Source: Prochilodus magdalenae | Taxonomy: Eukaryota; Chordata; Actinopteri; Characiformes; Prochilodontidae | Reading direction: 5' to 3' | Assembly (NCBI GenBank): GCA_024036415.1 | Contig: JAMWET010000947.1 | Coordinates: 680,001 to 744,000, forward strand | DNA length: 64,000 nucleotides | Shown here: in pieces, positions 11,561 through 27,288 of the stretch | How positions within the stretch are numbered: the first letter of the stretch is position 1 | Layout: every line of letters starts with the position of its first letter | Made by a program: the position numbers and the translations under genes | The notes under the pieces: model-generated | What the model was told of the DNA's origin: nothing | The model's input: only the letters and a program-made list of their open reading frames with translations | The model's database searches: none

Positions 11561-13430
11561 GACCTATCCACCAAGTTTCATTCCGCTCAGTTGATTCCTT
11601 CTGGGTGCAATGATTTATGCAACTATTCTTTTAATGATGTATATGATTGTATATATGATTCTGGATCAGAAAGTGCTCCTCTCTGAAACTCCTCCCTTCC
11701 TGCTATATGCACAGTGTAAATTAAGCAATCCATGCTGGTTAGAAAATGTACCCGTGCGGGGAGAATTGCCAGAAATGTAATTTCACAAGTGAGTCACTTA
11801 CATTCAAGCCGCTCCTGCGGCTTTGTTTTACAAATGCTGTTTCGTAGGACATTTTAGCATGTCTTCCCAACGGCTTAGGAAAGGTACAATTTAACAAGCT
11901 TGGCTGAGCATGTGCTTGGTGTTCGTGAAAGGTGACCGGAGATGGGTGACTACCCAATTGTTTTAGTTACTTATTGTTCTGTAATGCAGGAGTGCTCCAA
12001 GAAAAGGGCTATGTCAGTCATGAACGAACTTGCCAGTTTTATCTCTGCCCCTACAATGAACCATGCCATTATTAAATGTCAGGAAACATAAACGCCTCTC
12101 CAGCTTGAGCTTTTGGAGCAATGCTGCAAGACTCAACATCATCCATACAGGCTGATATTGAGGATGTTGTTACCTTAAGGTTAGTGCATGTTGATCTTAA
12201 TCACTCCTTCTAAAATACGAGTCTACTAGATTTCTAAATGAATGGTTTCTTTGAATACCACAGAAATGAATGATTTTCCACAATAAAAGCTATCAGGTAA
12301 TGGGATATCACATTTTCCGGAGAAGATACACAATGAGAGCACTCTGTTTTTGGCTATTGATTTTTTTTCACAATTTGCATTCCATTCTCTTCTTTAATTG
12401 ATTATCAATTTCAGCCACTGGCAAGCTATATACCGAATAGACCTGTCTGGTGGACCATTTCACATACAAATCGGAATGCTAATGACCCATGTTGTAGTAC
12501 ATGACACACTTGAGGCAATGTGTCTGCCATCTACTTATTGTCTTGTCCCATTCAAAGGCACTTAAATCTCTTTTCTTGACCAATTATACTCACATTCCCA
12601 ATCAATGTCTCAACTGAGCCTTAAAAAAGCCTCAGTCATGCTTAAATAAAATCTTTAACTTGCCTTCCTTGTCAGCTCCCCTACACCCTATACTTCCTTC
12701 CTGATCTTTCCTGACTGAAGTGTATTTAACAGCTGAAATCAATGCTTTCAAAGCTTTCTCCTGGAGTTACCTGGCCATTTTCCAAGGAAAGGAGAAGGAG
12801 CAGACATCCCAATATTTTGTACACTCAGTGCAAACAGACATTTTAAAGCCTGGCAAAAAGCGGAAGAAGTGAACTTTTTAGTTTTCCAAACAATAACAGG
12901 AGCAGCTGTGACAAATACCAGGTAGTAGCTATTATTTAAAATTCACTTCAGCACTTAAAACTAGGTGCTTCAAAATCTTACAAGCAGAAATGCAGCCTCT
13001 TCCCAAGCGTGCTAACTTCAACAAATGTGATAGTCCATTGAAAAAAAAAAGCACTCAAGGCTATGATAGCTTATAGGGAGTATCTTGTTCCAGCAGATGT
13101 CCATCAACTACATCAGTGCATTCCTAAATGCTCCTTTAGCTTCCACATAGTGCATGTAAGTGAGGATTTGGCTTGATTATAACTGTTAGTCATGTTGTGC
13201 TAGTTGATAGGTGCAGTACCGGCTATGTAAAAGAACTGTCTTCAAATCATGGCTGCAATGGAGGCAGCAAATCTTTAGCATGACAGAACTCAACAGGTGA
13301 GGAGGAAAATCCAAACTGAGAGCTAAACTCAACAAGACATGTACCTGCCAATTTAGATACCCCTGTGCCTAGGCTAGCTGCCAGGACTGGTTAAAACCAC
13401 AAGGATGATTAACGGTACTAGGACTTAAAC
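11561..13430. other. Unique AT-rich DNA, no gene seen
   Basis: Only short unsupported frames, for example 11739-11957 on the minus strand. No repeat terminus was recognised. Confidence 0.5.
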
Positions 13431-13640
13431 TCACTGGACAAGAAATTAGTCACCTTGTTTAAGGTGGTAGTAACTTAAAAGTTCTGCAGATGGCGCTTCA
13501 TGAGGATGATCTGGCTATAAATACCTGTGGGGTGTGAGTGGCAGGATTCATAGATTGATAAGAGGTGGTACAGTGTAGTAAAGGTCTCATTCAGTGTGTG
13601 GAAAATGGGTCACAAAGCAGATGTTAATGATGCAAAATCA
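13431..13640 (+). mobile_element. Tc1-like element fragment, family B, left end
   Basis: Begins with CTCACTGGACAAGAAATTAG (from about 13440), close to the terminus seen at 34829. It then shares GGTGGTAGTAACTT (13474) with the inner part of the element at 34829-35366. Its only coding trace is MGHKADVNDA (from 13605), which matches MGRKADVNDW in the other copy and looks like the start of a Tc1-type transposase. After about 13640 similarity is lost. Confidence 0.5.
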
Positions 13641-15394
13641 AGCGTGGCTGAACACCGATGTTGCCTATATCCAGAAACTTGTCCAGTCCATGCCAAATAG
13701 AACCACATCTGTTGTTCATGCTGGAGGAGGTATTACATGCTACTAGGCAGAGGTTCTTTAAGGTTCGAGGCTTTAAGGTTCTTTTCACAAATATTCACTT
13801 TTTAAGAACCATTTATTCAGCAACAGTGTTTCTTCCTTGCCAGTGCCCCAAATGACTATTTTTGGTTGTCTACTAGATGTGCTGAGTCAAAGCTTTATGT
13901 GAGGAACATGGAAATGCAGGCATCCTTTCTGACCCTCACAAGCAGCCAGGGAGTGCTAAGGACAGGCTTTCGGGGGTGATGATATTCAGAGAAAATGATT
14001 GAGAGATTGTGGCTGTGCATAGACATATATAGACAAAACAGAAGGAATCAGCTATCGCTGTGCAGTGGGATTGCTTAGATTGAGCAGTATTAAAATCTGT
14101 TTGTTTGGTTGTTCGTTGTAATAATCATATTTGTTTGTACTTGCCTGAGGATGGAGCGGGGTGGCGGTTTCCCAGTACCTAACCTTTGTTTAACCCGGTT
14201 TTCTGCTCCTGCTGCTCTGTGGGATCTCCCCTGCTGGGGAACGGCTTGTAGAAGAAAATTAAATTTTAAAAGGCTCCTCCCCGGAAATCTTTCACTGTTG
14301 ATTTAATTATGTCTCCCAGAGCATTCCCCAGACCCTGGCCCTGACCTCTCTATCTCTCTTTCTTTTAAACACACACACACTCGTACATGCACAGACACGG
14401 CTTCTCCGGGGATGCCAGTAGTGACGGCTAAGATTTCCTCGACTGGTAGCAGGACTCACCCTCTGTTCACCATTATTCTTATTAAAGAATTACTTCAAGC
14501 AGGACAGTCATCAGCTACCAGCTGCCTGGAGCAGAGAGCTGAGTTTCAATCAAGTCCTACTGTGATCATTCCAGGGCCGTTATTATTATTCGCATAGCGG
14601 GGTTGCTGGAACGTTCTTTATCAACCTGCTCCTTCTCCCTGTCTGTTTAAATACGCCATTTCTACCTCTGGCTACCTCAAAGAACATCTGTGGAAATGAT
14701 GTATCGTTCTCTGTAGCAGGAAAACTAGAAACGAGAAAAAAGAAGTGATTGCACAAGCATTTGCAATGATACTGATACTCGTCTGATGGTCTCCGAAAGA
14801 GGCAGCGGGTTTGGTAGGTGAATTAAAATCATTTTGTCAATACAGTACAATTTTCCAAGCGTAATTACAGGTCCTCATGGAGAAATGGTGCTTTGGAACA
14901 GTATTGTACCCGGTGTTGTTCATTTGGCTGGGAAAGCTTGAATAAGCTAATATTTCCCCTTCCTCTGCTGCTTAGGGCTTATTCCAGACGCGCATAAGCC
15001 TCATCATCATCATGTTTATGTGTCTCCAAAAAGCTCATTTCCAGGCAGCTAAAGGCAAATCTAGAACTGCAGCTGTTTCCTGATCTAACCAAATATATCT
15101 GCATGTCAGACATCTTTGATCTGCACAAGAGTTGGCACTAAAGATCACAAAAGTCAGTTTTGCTTGATCTCCATTGAGATCATCATAAGGTGGAGCAAGG
15201 TAAAAGCACAGTAAAGCAAAAAGCAAGTCTATTCCTTCAGTCAAATTACTTAACATCTCAATTAGCCTACTACGGAGCTTCTTCATGTCCTGTGCTGTGA
15301 GGGGGCATCGGCTGCATACTGCGCACCCATCAGATGATTCTGCTATTTAATCACAAACTAATCACACATTTCTTCCTCGGCCTTCTCTTATTCT
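13641..15394. other. Mostly unique DNA; small MITE trace
   Basis: A trace of the GGTTCTTT-type MITE occurs at about 13752-13818 (AGGTTCTTTAAGG and AAGAACCATTTATTC). The rest, including frames at 14109-14306 and 14412-14597, has no recognisable coding content. Confidence 0.45.
14810..15020. other. Candidate conserved noncoding element
   Basis: Non-repetitive and non-coding, with clustered homeodomain-like cores (GTGAATTAAAATC, GCGTAATTACAGG, AATAAGCTAATATTTCC). The judgement rests on composition alone. Confidence 0.25.
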
Positions 15395-15690
15395 TTGAGA
15401 AATTATGATGTTCATGATTTGTACTGTGTAAACCCATGTACAGCACATTCCGACTTTGAGGTCTGTTTCTCATTGTTACTTATTGTTACTCTGTCAACTC
15501 TCCTATTCAATATTGCATATAATTATCTTTATTTGGGCTTGTGCTTGTCTTGCCATCTAATGTCGATTCAAGGAGGATGGGTTCCTTGTTTGAGTCTTAG
15601 TTCCTTGCGAGGTTTCTTGCTCTTGGTTTGAGGGAGTTTATCCTCACCACTGTCGCCTTTAGCTGTGAAGGCCCTATACACTCAAACAAA
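15395..15690 (+). mobile_element. L2-like LINE 3' untranslated fragment
   Basis: The stretch 15560-15680 (GATTCAAGGAGGATGGGTTC, GTTTCTTGC, GGGAGTTTATCCTCACCACTGTCGCC) resembles the 3' untranslated region of fish L2-type LINEs, in which a 'gggagtttttccttgccactgtcgcc' phrase recurs. No reverse transcriptase coding sequence is left. The left boundary is a guess. Confidence 0.45.
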
Positions 15691-16277
15691 GCATAAATGT
15701 TGAGAAAAGCCTTAAAACATGTATGATGGATGGGGAATAAGAGCTGTTGAAGTTGAACTAGGAATGAAGGCTGTTTGTTATGTTTCTGTTTGTTCATTTC
15801 AAGTATGGAATACTAATTAGCTATATTCAATTGTTCAAACCACCTGCCATATTAATAATTGCTATATACAGTGTAGACTATAATCATTCGTAATAGACAC
15901 CTGGAGGAAAGATGTTCTATTGGATAGTTCGACCCTGAGATGTGCTAAAGGATTAATAATATACTGTAATGATCTATTTATGTTATTTCTGATACACTAT
16001 CAGCATGAGACCAGATTTTCAAACATGAGGCATTCTGGTTGTTATTTTAACTGAGAAATGTATTCTCAGTGTAACACTGCTTTCTCAGTTGTATTCATCA
16101 TTCTGAACACCTCCAAGAATTCTTTACCTTTTATATACAGTATTATTACAAACGAGTCAATCTGTAATAAAAGTAGCAGCATCAAAATACATACGTTTTG
16201 TATATGCACCCAACCAAAGCTTCTACAATTTCATATTACTGAAAACAGTGAAAGCACCTTTTGAACAGTAGAGCATA
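15691..16277. other. Unique AT-rich DNA, nothing recognised
   Basis: Short chance frames only. The transposon at 16280 is inserted at its right edge. Confidence 0.5.
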
Positions 16278-16279
16278 TA

Positions 16280-16812
16280 CAGGGGTTGGACAATGAAACT
16301 GAAACACCTGGTTTTAGACCACAATCATTTATTAGTATGGTGTAGGGCCTCCTTTTGCGGCCAATACAGCGTCAGTTCGTCTTGGGAATGACATATACTG
16401 CGTCCTGCACAGTGGTCAGAGGGAGTTTAAGCCATTCTTCTTGCAGGATAGTGGCCAGGTCACTACGTGATGCTGGTGGAGGTTCGTCCTTCTTGGTGGT
16501 ATGCTGACATTACCCTGGATACCGTGGCTCTTGATACATCACAAAGACTTGCTGTCTTGGTCACAGATGTGCCAGCAAGACGTGCACCAACAATTTGTCC
16601 TCTTTTGAACTCTGGTATGTCACCCATAATGTTGTGTGCATTGCAGTATTTTGAGCAGAACTGTGCTCTTACCTGCTAACTGAACCTTCACACTCTGCTC
16701 TTACTGGTGCAATGGGCAATTAATGAAGATTGGCCACCAGGCCGGTCCAATTTAGCCATGAGACCTCCCACACTAAAATGACAGGTGTTTCAGTTTCATT
16801 TTCCAACCCCTG
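16280..16812 (-). mobile_element. Deleted non-autonomous Tc1-like element, copy 1
   Basis: A 533-bp element with inverted ends of about 30 bp (CAGGGGTTGGACAATGAAAC at the left, its near-complement at the right), flanked by TA on both sides (16278-16279 and 16813-16814) as expected for Tc1/mariner insertion. Read on the minus strand it keeps the 5' transposase segment coding the DNA-binding domain. It then jumps to the segment coding the extreme C-terminus (relic of a 'TVQD..', '..AKGGPTPY'-like end). The whole DDE catalytic core is missing. The copy at 54951-55482 has the same deletion junction, so this is an amplified deletion derivative, not an independent decay product. Confidence 0.88.
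16463..16627 (-). pseudogene. Truncated Tc1 transposase: DNA-binding domain only
   Basis: A complete 54-codon frame with its own ATG and stop. It begins MGDIPEFKRGQIVGARLAG and contains the residues TASLCDVSRATVSRVMSAY, a helix-turn-helix of the paired-like type found at the N-terminus of Tc1 transposases. There the domain binds the terminal inverted repeats. The usual second DNA-binding subdomain and the DDE catalytic domain (about 280 residues) are absent because of the internal deletion. The stop comes from the junction sequence. The frame is intact in both copies of the element. Expression is unproven. If made, the peptide could bind element ends without catalysing transposition. Confidence 0.7.
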
Positions 16813-16814
16813 TA

Positions 16815-17939
16815 CATTCAGAATATACAGTACAGAGGGTAACATGTCATTTAAATGGTCTAAAGCAGATACTCAAGTTTATGCCTAGCCTACACTCAAC
16901 TATCAACACCATATTCACAGTTATCTAACCCTAACCTTAAGACCTCAACTTTAAACTTAAACCTAACCCTGCTTCAAATTTCATCATTTGATCCAAATTA
17001 AAATGCTAAAATAAATCCAGTGATTTACACTAGCTTTACACTACAATGCCTTTCTTTTCATGTTGTTATGAAATTAATCTATAAATCAGTGAGTTATGTT
17101 GAGCTTTTATACTGCACTTGCTAGTTTTGTACTGAAAGCATATAATGGTACAGATAGAGGTGTATGATTTTATGCGGCCTTAGAAAGCGAAATGACTGTA
17201 AGCCCACTGTTCAGTATCCGGATTGGGAGAAGCTCTGTTGAGCTGTGCTAAAACCTGAATAAACTCACACGGTCCTGATAATGAAGTAGAGAAAAGCTCT
17301 AATCCTGCCAGCTCTCTCTTCCATTATCATCCCGCTTTAATGCACAGGCCTGGACGTGGATGTGGATTCTGTATGTATGCAGTGCTCTCTTCTACACCCG
17401 CGCACACACGCTCACACCTACTACGTGTTAGTATTCATCTGGAGCAGAGGACAGGAGGGTAAGCGCTGTTTAACATTCAGACATAAGTGCTGTACCTTTT
17501 GTTTATTCCCACAGTCACAAAGCCAGGACACTTAAGTGTGTGTGTATGCGAGAGAGGGAGAGAGAGTTGTGTGGATATGCTCAGTAACAGGCTACTGCAG
17601 GTCCTGCTCTCTTTTATGGGGTGCAATTCAGGAAACTATCAATCATTCTGTAATTCTTGCATACATGTTGGTATATGGAGGGACAATTTGGATTAACGGT
17701 ACATACATACATTGGTTTTTAAATGAATTGGTTTGGTAGAAGATTACTATTTCACTATCCATAATCATGGTTTACTGACATATAGAGTGGTATGCAAAAT
17801 AATCAAATGGTAATGAGGTACATATATTAGTTGGATTTTTGAATTACTATAATACTCATAATCTATATAGGAAAAATATTGGTCGCCATATATATTTGTT
17901 GGTATATTACTGTGTATTTGTTACCTAGCTTGAGCACTT
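16815..17939. other. Unique DNA with a telomere-like patch
   Basis: A short CCCTAA-like patch occurs at about 16925-16970 (TAACCCTAACC, AAACCTAACCC). No gene is seen. The overlapping frames at 17487-17739 have no domain. Confidence 0.5.
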
Positions 17940-18485
17940 GCTAAGTACTTTATTAGGAACAACTATAGAACTACTCATTCATGCAACTATCTAGACAGTC
18001 CATAACAAGCCAGTCATCTGATTAAAAGCAGTGCATGAAATAATTCAGGTCCATCAACTTCAGGTAATGTTCACATCATTGCTGCGGATTCCCTGAGATT
18101 TCAAGGTAACCACTATGTTCACAACTGTGGTGAGGAGGATATCATCTCTCAATACACAGTACATGCAAAACTTCAGGGCAATGGGGTTAAACGGCAGCAG
18201 GCCACTTTGGGTCAGCCAAAACTGAATAGCTGAAACCTGAAAAACGTTCGTGATTCCTTCTGTGGCACAAAAATGTATTTTGGCACCAAGAGCATGAATT
18301 TATGGACCCAATCTGCCTTGTGTCAACAGTCTAGGCTGGTGGAGGTGGTGTAATGGTGTGGAAGATGTTGTCTTGGCACCCTTTGGGCCTGCTAATATTG
18401 ACCAATAATTACCTGAATGCCACAACCTGTTTGAATGGAGTTGCCGACCACGTGGATCACCTCACGACCGCAAATTTACAATTTT
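17940..18485 (+). pseudogene. Decayed Tc1-like transposon with internal deletion
   Basis: The left end CTTTATTAGGAACAAC (17948) followed by ACTCATTCATGCAACTATCTA matches the start of a widespread fish Tc1-like family. A CAACTGTGGTGAGGAGGATA block (18122) and the core segment around 18283-18400 follow. That core translates to pieces like WHQEHEF and QSAL..STV.AGGGGVMVW, the last being the GGG.MVWG motif of Tc1-like transposases. Stops and frame changes are frequent, and the DNA-binding region between about 18080 and 18120 is deleted. A right terminal repeat was not found. Confidence 0.65.
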
Positions 18486-20167
18486 TAACCACTCCCACAA
18501 AACAAAAGTCTTAAACTGGTTTCATTATATCTGAAAACATAGGGATGTGGTAGAACAAGAGACTTCCAACAAGAAAGTCCATCTGAAATATTTGAAGGAA
18601 GAAGAATTAAAGAATTAAAGAATTAAATGCTGTTTTGAAAACGAGGACAACCCGGTATTTGTAAAGACTACCTACATAAAGTGAATGGTGAGTCCAAATT
18701 GGTTAATATGTTGGTTTGCTGTAACATGTATTGAGCATTATACTGTACATTGGTTAGCATTTATGTTCCTATATATTTAATATATACTGTTTCATATGTG
18801 TGCCATTAAACCAAATAGTTTCTCCATGAGCAAATTATATAAGCACAGAGTATAGAATAATTATTTCCTGAATGGGATCTCATACTCTCTCTATCTGTGT
18901 TAGCTCATTTAGCCAGAGTACTGCACAGTGCTCAGCATACATTATGGCTGATAGCAAAGCAAACAACTGAACAAACAAACTAATCAGGGAGGCATGGAGC
19001 CACATACACACACACACACATATACACACACGCACTCACTAATCATGTCTGTGATCCCTTCCTGTGTGTAGTGTATGTATGCATCAGCACACTCACTGCA
19101 TGCACACAGTCCGGAAGACACCTAATAACCCTAATACTGATCTAGACCCTAGACATTCTTCACTGGGGTCAGTTCAGTACATTCATTTTTTTCATAGATC
19201 AGAATATGTTCTACATTAGGGTCAGTTTGGCCATGCTTTACTATGGGACAGTATGCATTTTTCATTTGGGTCAATTGTGTTTATTGTAAAATCATATCCA
19301 TTCTTCTTTGGGTTATGTGTGGTTATGGCACCTTAACATTCAGTTTTATTATGGAACAGTTTTTTTTTATTCTTCAGTATTGCTTTAATTATAGGTCAGT
19401 GCGCGATCTTCATTGGGGTTCATTTGACCTTGCTTTATTGTGAGAGTAATGAGAGTCCTGTTTCTGTACATGGCCCCGATGAACATCTTTTTAGTCTGCT
19501 GGAGCTGTTGGAATGTTATCATCTCTGTTAGGCGTCCGCCAACGTTAAACACACACAGACACCCTTCTGAATGTACTGTAAACATAAGTTGGCGCCAGTA
19601 ACCACCCACCATTGCAGATTTAGTCTGTATCTCTGAGTTCAAGCCATTTGAGCCATGGAGGATGCTGAAGCAAACAAGAGTACAGTAGAGAAAGCCTGGC
19701 TGGCAGACAGACAGGTGGGGGGGTTGGGTGACACAGAGAATATGAGCTAGACATAAACAATAGACCTGTGGGCTAGATTGATGGATGGCTCATCGAAACA
19801 GAATAATGGCATATTTAACCGTTAGAATCTGAGACAAGAGACCCTGCTGAGCCTAACTCTGCAGTGAGACAATGAGAAATAGACAGAGAGAGACAAAATA
19901 AGAGAGAGAGAGGACAGCAAACTGAGTGCAAGCCCGCGGCCCACACACAGGGAAGGCATCATCTCTGCAAACAGTGATGAGGGACACTCAGTACGACAGA
20001 ATTGCATTATGGTCCCTCCCTCCAGGGTTTTTCTAATGGAAGGCCACAGGCAGCGGTTAGAGCTGACTTCATTCTGACGAGGATTTTAACAGCACTTAAG
20101 GGAGATCAACACACTGCAAACACACAGAACACACTTGCACATCTCTCCCAGAGTGGCCAGGGCAAAT
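18486..20167. other. Unique DNA with minor repeats
   Basis: Includes a three-fold AAAGAATTA repeat near 18606, a short CA run at 19007-19030, and a degenerate tandem pattern at 19150-19430 in which TTCAYTRGGGTCA-like phrases recur about every 50 bp. No gene is seen. Confidence 0.45.
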
Positions 20168-20246
20168 ATTGACCTACACACATATATACATATACATATA
20201 TACAGTACAGTATATATATATACACTATATATATATATATATATAC
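20168..20246. repeat. (TA)n / (ATAC)n AT-rich microsatellite
   Basis: Alternating TA with ACATATAC units, able to fold on itself. Tyr-Ile frames over it are artefacts. Confidence 0.9.
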
Positions 20247-20891
20247 CACCACTATAATGAAATATCTCATGGAGTAAGATATAATTTTCACTAGACTTAT
20301 GAAAATGGCTTGGAAAAAAAATAAAAATACACAATTCAGTTTACAATATCCTCATTCATAGATGATGACTTTCCATTCGAGGCCTAAACATAAACATCAG
20401 GTCAGACTATTTTTTGAGCCGGTGTGTGATGACAATGTATAAAGTCATACAACGTGCTCTGAGAAACCCAAACTCACTGTCCTTCAGGCTTTACAAAATG
20501 TCATATGTTTCAGAAGTCCACACACAAACATGTCCTATTTTGAAAAAATCTTATACTGTGCAGCTTCACATAATCCCGTATAGACTTTACAAAGGTACAG
20601 ACAAAACCCATCCAAGCTTATGGATGCTATTATGCGTTTTAGCTGTGATTAATATTTTTGTTCATAGACGATTCTCTCAAACTAAAGAGACAAACATATG
20701 ATTGACTACATTTGAGGTTACAGTGTTTTTAACCTTCAGGAGTGAACTGCAGCAGAACTATCGCTTTTAAATGAATCGCCAGTGTTAATTTAACACCTAG
20801 AGTGTTTAACGTTTTCTATAATCCATGCAGGGTAGGTGCACATCTTCTACATTAAAGGTGTTAATTTAACAATGCTGATTTTACAGGGTGT
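20247..20891. other. Unique DNA, nothing recognised
   Basis: The 95-residue frame at 20414-20701 shows no domain. A repeated phrase GTGTTAATTTAAC occurs at about 20782 and 20858. Confidence 0.45.
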
Positions 20892-24119
<3,228 letters not shown>

Positions 24120-27100
24120 TTTGCAGTCTATTTTTTTAATATTCATATTCATATACATTAATCAGTCAACAGATAATTAAAAAGATAAAGGCAGATATGT
24201 TTTATCTTTAGATCTACAAAGAGAGATCAGTCCGGTGAAAGACATAATGAATGCATGATCCTGCATTTTTGATATCCTGCATGACAAACCCCTGCCTCAC
24301 CGCCTTACTGCCACAAGGTAGAACGTGCAGTGCAGCTGGCCTTAGCCAGGTAGCTACATAGCAACTGTAAAGCATCAAACAAGCGGCCAGCCCAGGCAGC
24401 CTCGTAGCTGCTCAAGATGTCTCTGAGCCACAAGGGAAAGCTACTCCTGGTCACTATCTTGATGCCTATGATGGCAAAACACTGCCAATGCAAAGCGGCC
24501 AAAACCTACTCAATACACACAAATAATGACAGTACACACGCAAGGACATGAATAAAGAAGCTAGAAGTGGCTTTGACTAGAGTATTAACAAAGGCATACT
24601 AAACAGCATCACAGAGATCATTAGAGGCTTTTAATTGTGATCAGCATCAAGCTCTAAACAGTGTGCACAGGCATGCATGCGTGTATGCGGGCATATAAGC
24701 CTATGTGTCTGTGTGAAGTTTAATGAGGTTTGTGATTAAAGCGTTAAAAGCATTATTGCCTCTGGGAGAATGAACCATTAGGCAGTGCTCCAGCAGGGCC
24801 CGAGCCATCTAACCACTGTGTCTAAAACCCTGCGGCTCTCTGCCTTCACCTGCTCTTCAGCCTTCGTTCACTCTACCTGTCCCCCCAGCGAGCCCCTAAA
24901 GCCGCATTCACGCGAGACCTGAGACGCATTAGCACGCTGTCCTGCATCCTCGCTCTCTCTCGCTCTCTGTTTGTAATTAGCGCTTATTCTAAGCCACAGA
25001 TAAACAGGCTTTATCAGCAGCGTTCATCTCTATCTGCTGCAGATTGCTCTGTGCCCTGAACAGCTACACCACCAGCCACCACAAACTTCTCCTCTAATAC
25101 CTTCTCCTTTAACTTTCACGATACAGAACTTTTCCTTTGCCTCTTTTCTTTAGTATATGTTTACACACTGATTTCACTGTGATATTAATCTCTAGCAAAT
25201 GATTTAGTGGAGCATAACAACTTCAAACCATGTGATTCACAATGATTCAAAAATGACACAAAATTAAAAATGATAACCCAGATCATCACTGTTGTGTCAA
25301 AATCTTATATCTTTTTTTCTATATTCCAGCTCCCATATAGAAGCTATATTCCAGCTTCTATATTCCAGCTCCCATATACTACATAACACAGTCTTTGTAC
25401 TGTGTGAATGTTTTGTGATGAAGGGTCTGATGAAAAGAATGCTTTAAAGTTAACTGGAGAAAGATCTTGTTACATTAACATGTAAAGATAAGAGGAGGTT
25501 TTGCTTCTTCTATAAAAGCACCATTTCAGAAAATTAGGAATTTAAGGATATAGAAAATAAGAACCATGCATAAAAAAATTGGTGACACTTTACTGAAGGA
25601 CAGCATTCCTAAGGCTATATGACAACTAACAAAAACCTGCAGAAGCATTTCTAAAGGTATATATGAAATCTGCTAAGGTGAAATGAACAGTTGGATAAAT
25701 CTGTTAGAAATGTTTATTTATGTTTACACCCGTTTTCACCAAAGCCTTATGTCCACTGTAACACAAGTACAAATGGTCAGACAATGAAAATGTAACAGAC
25801 TGTTAATTATTTTCTCAGTGATGGTGGAAATAATATTATAGTAAACATATTTTACTCGTGTACAACAGCTTCACTAGGTACCCTGGTTATTGTGACACAC
25901 TGAGTTTTGCCATAATAATAATATTTTGGGATTTTATTCAAAACCTGCAAATGTTTAGTAAATGCAATGCATATTTACAACGTTTTGGCCGTTTGGTCAT
26001 GTTTACATCTACTGCAGTTTTGCAAAGAAACTAATAGACTACAGTAAGTAGGGGGTGCATCAAGCAACCAAGGTGGGAAGATGTGTCTTTTATTTAGTAG
26101 TAGTAGCTATCTTTACAGCTATTTGCCATCTTTACATGGCCATGTTGTTTGCAACTCAGAGCCACTGGAGAAGCACAATCAATGACCCACCTAATGAGGG
26201 ATGAAATCTCTGTGCCACCCTGATAAAGTCCACCTTGCATCTGGAAACACAAACGCACCAGGCAATTTTGGGATTACATTGTACAGACCAGTCCTTCCGC
26301 TCACCAGCCAATCATACCCACCAGAAATAATCCCTACTGGATTATAGAAGAACTAAGATCAGGAGAAATGTGACCTATGACATGAGACATTATTGTTTTC
26401 TCAGAAAAGACGTTCACTAAAGCATTTCTGCTTTAGTCATATTCTGACTTTTCCGTCATATCTGTAAAAGACAGGCAACTGTTTATTAATTTACTCCATG
26501 TGTCTATAAATTAGCAACAGCACTATTAAATACAGAATACAGAACATGCCGAGAGGGCACTTCCATAGTCAAAGGGTTAATGGGCAGGGGCTCAGCTTCC
26601 TGATCACCAATGTGTTGAAATGTGGTGTTTGGGAAAGGATGCATCTGGGCATGTTTGAAACATGTTTTCCTGTCCTGACCTTCTCCTGTATCCGCCCTGT
26701 CACGTCTTCATTTCCCCCTTTTTTTTCCTCCTCCTGCCTTTTCAGTGTTCTCCTGCCATGTTTAGCCAGTCCTTGTGTTTATAGCCATATGTTCCTTTGC
26801 GCTTTAGTCAGATCTTGAATGTTTGTATGGTTAAACATTGCTATGTGTTTCAGTTAGTCATTTTTATTACTTTAAGTCCCAAGTTAGCTTGTTTTCAGTA
26901 CTGCATTTGTGTTTATGAATGTTATGCCAAGTTTGATTTCATCTGGCCCAGTGTTTAGTTTCATTTCTGATAAAGTGCAGAACTCTCTTCCTCTGCCTTG
27001 CCTATATAAGTTACTTGCAATCAAAGCCTTCCCATCACGTCTCATTTTCATTAGATTCCCTTTCTGCCATTTCCTCTAGATCCTTGCCTTTCAAAACGTT

Positions 27101-27175
27101 CATCAAAATGGTTTCTAATTACAGCAAAAACATGAAACCAAAGTATTCAGACTTTGTGTTGATCTCCATTAGAAC
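24120..27175. other. Mostly unique DNA; possible MITE and LTR traces
   Basis: At 25579 the phrase GGTGACACTTTACTGAAGG resembles the left end of a common fish MITE, but no right end was found. At 25320-25375 a short phrase TATATTCCAGCT(T/C)CC.. is repeated three times. The stretch 26690-27060 has an LTR-like texture (GTCACGTC start, TATATAAG at 27002) but no partner. No gene is seen. Confidence 0.4.
24890..25060. other. Candidate conserved noncoding element
   Basis: Non-coding, non-repetitive apart from a short CTCT run, moderate GC, with TTTGTAATTAGCGCTTATTC and CAGATAAACAGGCTTTATC forming dense binding-site-like words. Compositional impression only. Confidence 0.25.
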
Positions 27176-27228
27176 ATAATCTTAATACTGCAAAAGTACC
27201 TCCATACCAACATTTATTCTCACCTAAA

Positions 27229-27288
<60 letters not shown>

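Noticed and set aside
16467..16679. 70-residue plus-strand frame, almost identical to the minus-strand frame at 55084-55296
   Set aside because: Its repetition looked like conservation, but it is the antisense of the transposase DNA-binding frame in two copies of one transposon.
26690..27060. Solo LTR
   Set aside because: A TATATAAG word and C/T-rich texture suggested it, but no TG..CA borders, target duplication or second copy could be seen.
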